A stretch of 64,000 nt of DNA from Planctomycetia bacterium. Its GTDB lineage: Bacteria; Planctomycetota; Planctomycetia; Pirellulales; PNKZ01. Every line of letters begins with the position of its first letter. Within the stretch, counting starts at the first letter, position 1. Made by a program: the position numbers and the translations under genes. The notes under the pieces were generated by a model, which was not told the DNA's origin, did no database searches, and saw nothing but the letters and a program-made list of their open reading frames with translations. The DNA is taken from contig JAIOPP010000115.1 of assembly GCA_021413845.1 (NCBI GenBank), positions 1-64,000 on the forward strand, read 5' to 3'. Below, piece by piece: positions 62,689 to 64,000 of this stretch.

Positions 62689-64000
62689 TCTTCCGAATCG
62701 ATCGCTTATGGAATCTACGTTTCTACTGCTCGTTCGTTGCCATACTTGCGTCGAGTACTTGTTCGCAAGCCGACTCGCATGTCAGCGTCTCGTTCAACAC
62801 GGATGTCGTGCCGCTCTTGACGAAGCTGGGTTGCAACGGCGGCGGCTGCCACGGCAAGGCGACCGGCCAAAACGGCTTCAAGCTTTCGCTGCTCGGGTTC
62901 GAGCCCGACTTAGACTACGATGCGATCGTGCGTGAAGCGCGCGGCCGGCGTTGGTTTCCGGGAAGTGCGAGTCGTTCGCTGCTCTTGCTGAAAGCGACCG
63001 GCATCTCCCCGCATGGGGGCGGCGTGCGATTGAATCAAGATTCGGAAGATTATCGCACGTTGCTCACCTGGCTGGAGCAAGGTGCCCAGCCGAGTCGTTC
63101 CCACGAACCGACGCTCGAACGCATTTCGGTCTCACCGACGACCCACGTCTTCGATGCGAAGCGCGAACCGCAACCGCTCCGCGTTACGGCCGCCTTCTCC
63201 GACGGCTCGACGCGCGATGTGACGAGTCGAGCGGTGTATCAATCGAACGAACCGGAACTGGCCGAGGTAAGTGAAGCCGGCGTCGTGCAAACGAGCAAGC
63301 GGGGCGGCTCGTTCGCGGTGATGGTGCGATTCTGCGAACAAATCGCGGTTTTTCACGGAACCGTTCCGCTCACGGAATCCACCGCCGAGACTTCCGCGCA
63401 GCTCGCCGCCTGGGATCGCAACGTCGCCCGTTCGTTCGTCGATCGTCATCTGGCGGCGCAATGGAAGCGGCTCGGCATCGTTCCGTCCGAGCCGGCCGAC
63501 GATCGCGAATTCATCCGACGCGTTTCGATCGACATCTGCGGCACGCTGCCGACGCCGGCCGAACTCGCCGAGTACGTCTCCGATGCGCGCAGCGATAAAC
63601 GCGCGAGGCTCGTCGATCGACTATTGGAGCGACCTCAATATGCGAGCAACTTCGCGTTGAAGTGGGCCGATATCCTTCGCAATCGAGGAGCCGGCTACAG
63701 CACGCGTTATCAGCGTTTGGGCACCACGCTCTTCTCGGGCTGGATTCGCGATAGCTTCGCCGCGAACGTCCCCTACGACCGATTCGTCGCCTCGATCGTC
63801 ACCGCTTCGGGAAGCCAAGAAGCGAATCCGCCGGCCATTTGGTATCGCACCGTGCGGACCAACTCCGATTATGTCGAATCGGTAGCGCAAGCGTTTCTCG
63901 GCATCCGAATTCAATGTGCGCAGTGCCATCATCATCCGGCCGAGCGTTGGAGCCAGGCCGATTACTACCAACTCGCGGCGGTGTTCGCTCGCGTCGGTCG
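62685..64000 (+). CDS. DUF1549 family protein, 3' truncated by window end
   Basis: The ATG at 62685 overlaps the preceding stop by four bases (ATGA) and the frame stays open to base 64000, giving at least 438 residues. The N-terminus contains a short hydrophobic signal segment (FYCSFVAILASSTCS). C50-N-G-G-G-C55-H56 is the CX4CH motif, followed by NGFKLSLLGFEPD. A Big-like domain (TAAFSDGSTRDVTSRAVYQS) matches that of the first gene in the cluster. DUF1549 starts at about 255 (FIRRVSIDICGTLPTP) and contains CAQCHHHPAERWSQADYY just before the edge. A DUF1553 domain is expected beyond the window. It is a paralogue of the gene at 56421. Confidence 0.88.
   Translation, partial: MIFRIDRLWNLRFYCSFVAILASSTCSQADSHVSVSFNTDVVPLLTKLGCNGGGCHGKATGQNGFKLSLLGFEPDLDYDAIVREARGRRWFPGSASRSLLLLKATGISPHGGGVRLNQDSEDYRTLLTWLEQGAQPSRSHEPTLERISVSPTTHVFDAKREPQPLRVTAAFSDGSTRDVTSRAVYQSNEPELAEVSEAGVVQTSKRGGSFAVMVRFCEQIAVFHGTVPLTESTAETSAQLAAWDRNVARSFVDRHLAAQWKRLGIVPSEPADDREFIRRVSIDICGTLPTPAELAEYVSDARSDKRARLVDRLLERPQYASNFALKWADILRNRGAGYSTRYQRLGTTLFSGWIRDSFAANVPYDRFVASIVTASGSQEANPPAIWYRTVRTNSDYVESVAQAFLGIRIQCAQCHHHPAERWSQADYYQLAAVFARVG

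Noticed and set aside
1-64000. CRISPR arrays, tRNA/rRNA genes, transposases, prophage genes
   Set aside because: Looked for regular short repeats, tRNA cloverleaf ends, conserved rRNA blocks and transposase motifs; none seen by eye. A covariance-model scan would be needed to exclude a small RNA.

Overview
The window reads as chromosome of a planctomycete, most likely an aerobic Pirellulales-type heterotroph (lineage is inferred from gene content). The diagnostic families are seven DUF1501 proteins, three DUF1549/DUF1553 'planctomycete cytochrome' proteins, a PVC-type haem/HEAT-repeat dehydrogenase, Tat-exported Gfo/Idh/MocA oxidoreductases, a sulfatase, and LamG/leucine-rich repeats attached to a membrane anchor. 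The DNA is GC-rich and gene-dense. I see no tRNA, rRNA, CRISPR array, insertion sequence or phage gene.

Layout. 1-17.3 kb: the 3' part of a large anchored LamG/LRR protein, then exported catabolic-type genes: Gfo/Idh/MocA oxidoreductase, DUF1549/DUF1553 plus DUF1501 pair, convergent DUF1501, second Gfo/Idh/MocA, squalene-cyclase-like repeat protein with a haem motif, PVC-type cytochrome, and PHP-domain protein. 17.3-19.1 kb: a sensor histidine kinase on the minus strand, divergent from the next block. 19.4-29.9 kb: a compact respiratory operon. It holds caa3 oxidase subunits II (with fused cytochrome c), I and III, an internally duplicated membrane protein of unknown function, a dihaem cytochrome c lipoprotein, a Rieske protein, cytochrome b with fused cytochrome c, a CtaG-polyferredoxin fusion and a small anchored periplasmic protein. 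Five consecutive junctions of this block are stop/start overlaps or lie within a few bases, so transcription and translation are probably coupled. It looks like a quinol:cytochrome c reductase and a terminal oxidase encoded together, with tethered c-type haems to carry electrons between them.

29.9-56.1 kb: a mixed region of exported or metabolic enzymes: SDR, copper amine oxidase, class A beta-lactamase-like hydrolase, four more DUF1501 proteins, aldo/keto reductase, outer-membrane barrel candidate, transglutaminase-like protein, S9 peptidase, double alpha/beta-hydrolase, a PLP-dependent dehydratase coupled to an M81/MlrC-type metallopeptidase, sulfatase, tandem PilZ protein and a glycosidase-like TIM-barrel candidate. 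56.4 kb to the end: a co-oriented DUF1549/DUF1553 - DUF1501 - PPC-domain protein - DUF1549 cluster. Its last gene runs off the right edge.

The strongest candidates for something little described are in the respiratory operon: the duplicated membrane protein at 22814-24115 (two halves aligned at a constant 151-residue offset), the CtaG-polyferredoxin fusion at 27034-29325, and the cytochrome b-c fusion, which has b6-like haem-ligand spacing and PEWP in place of PEWY.
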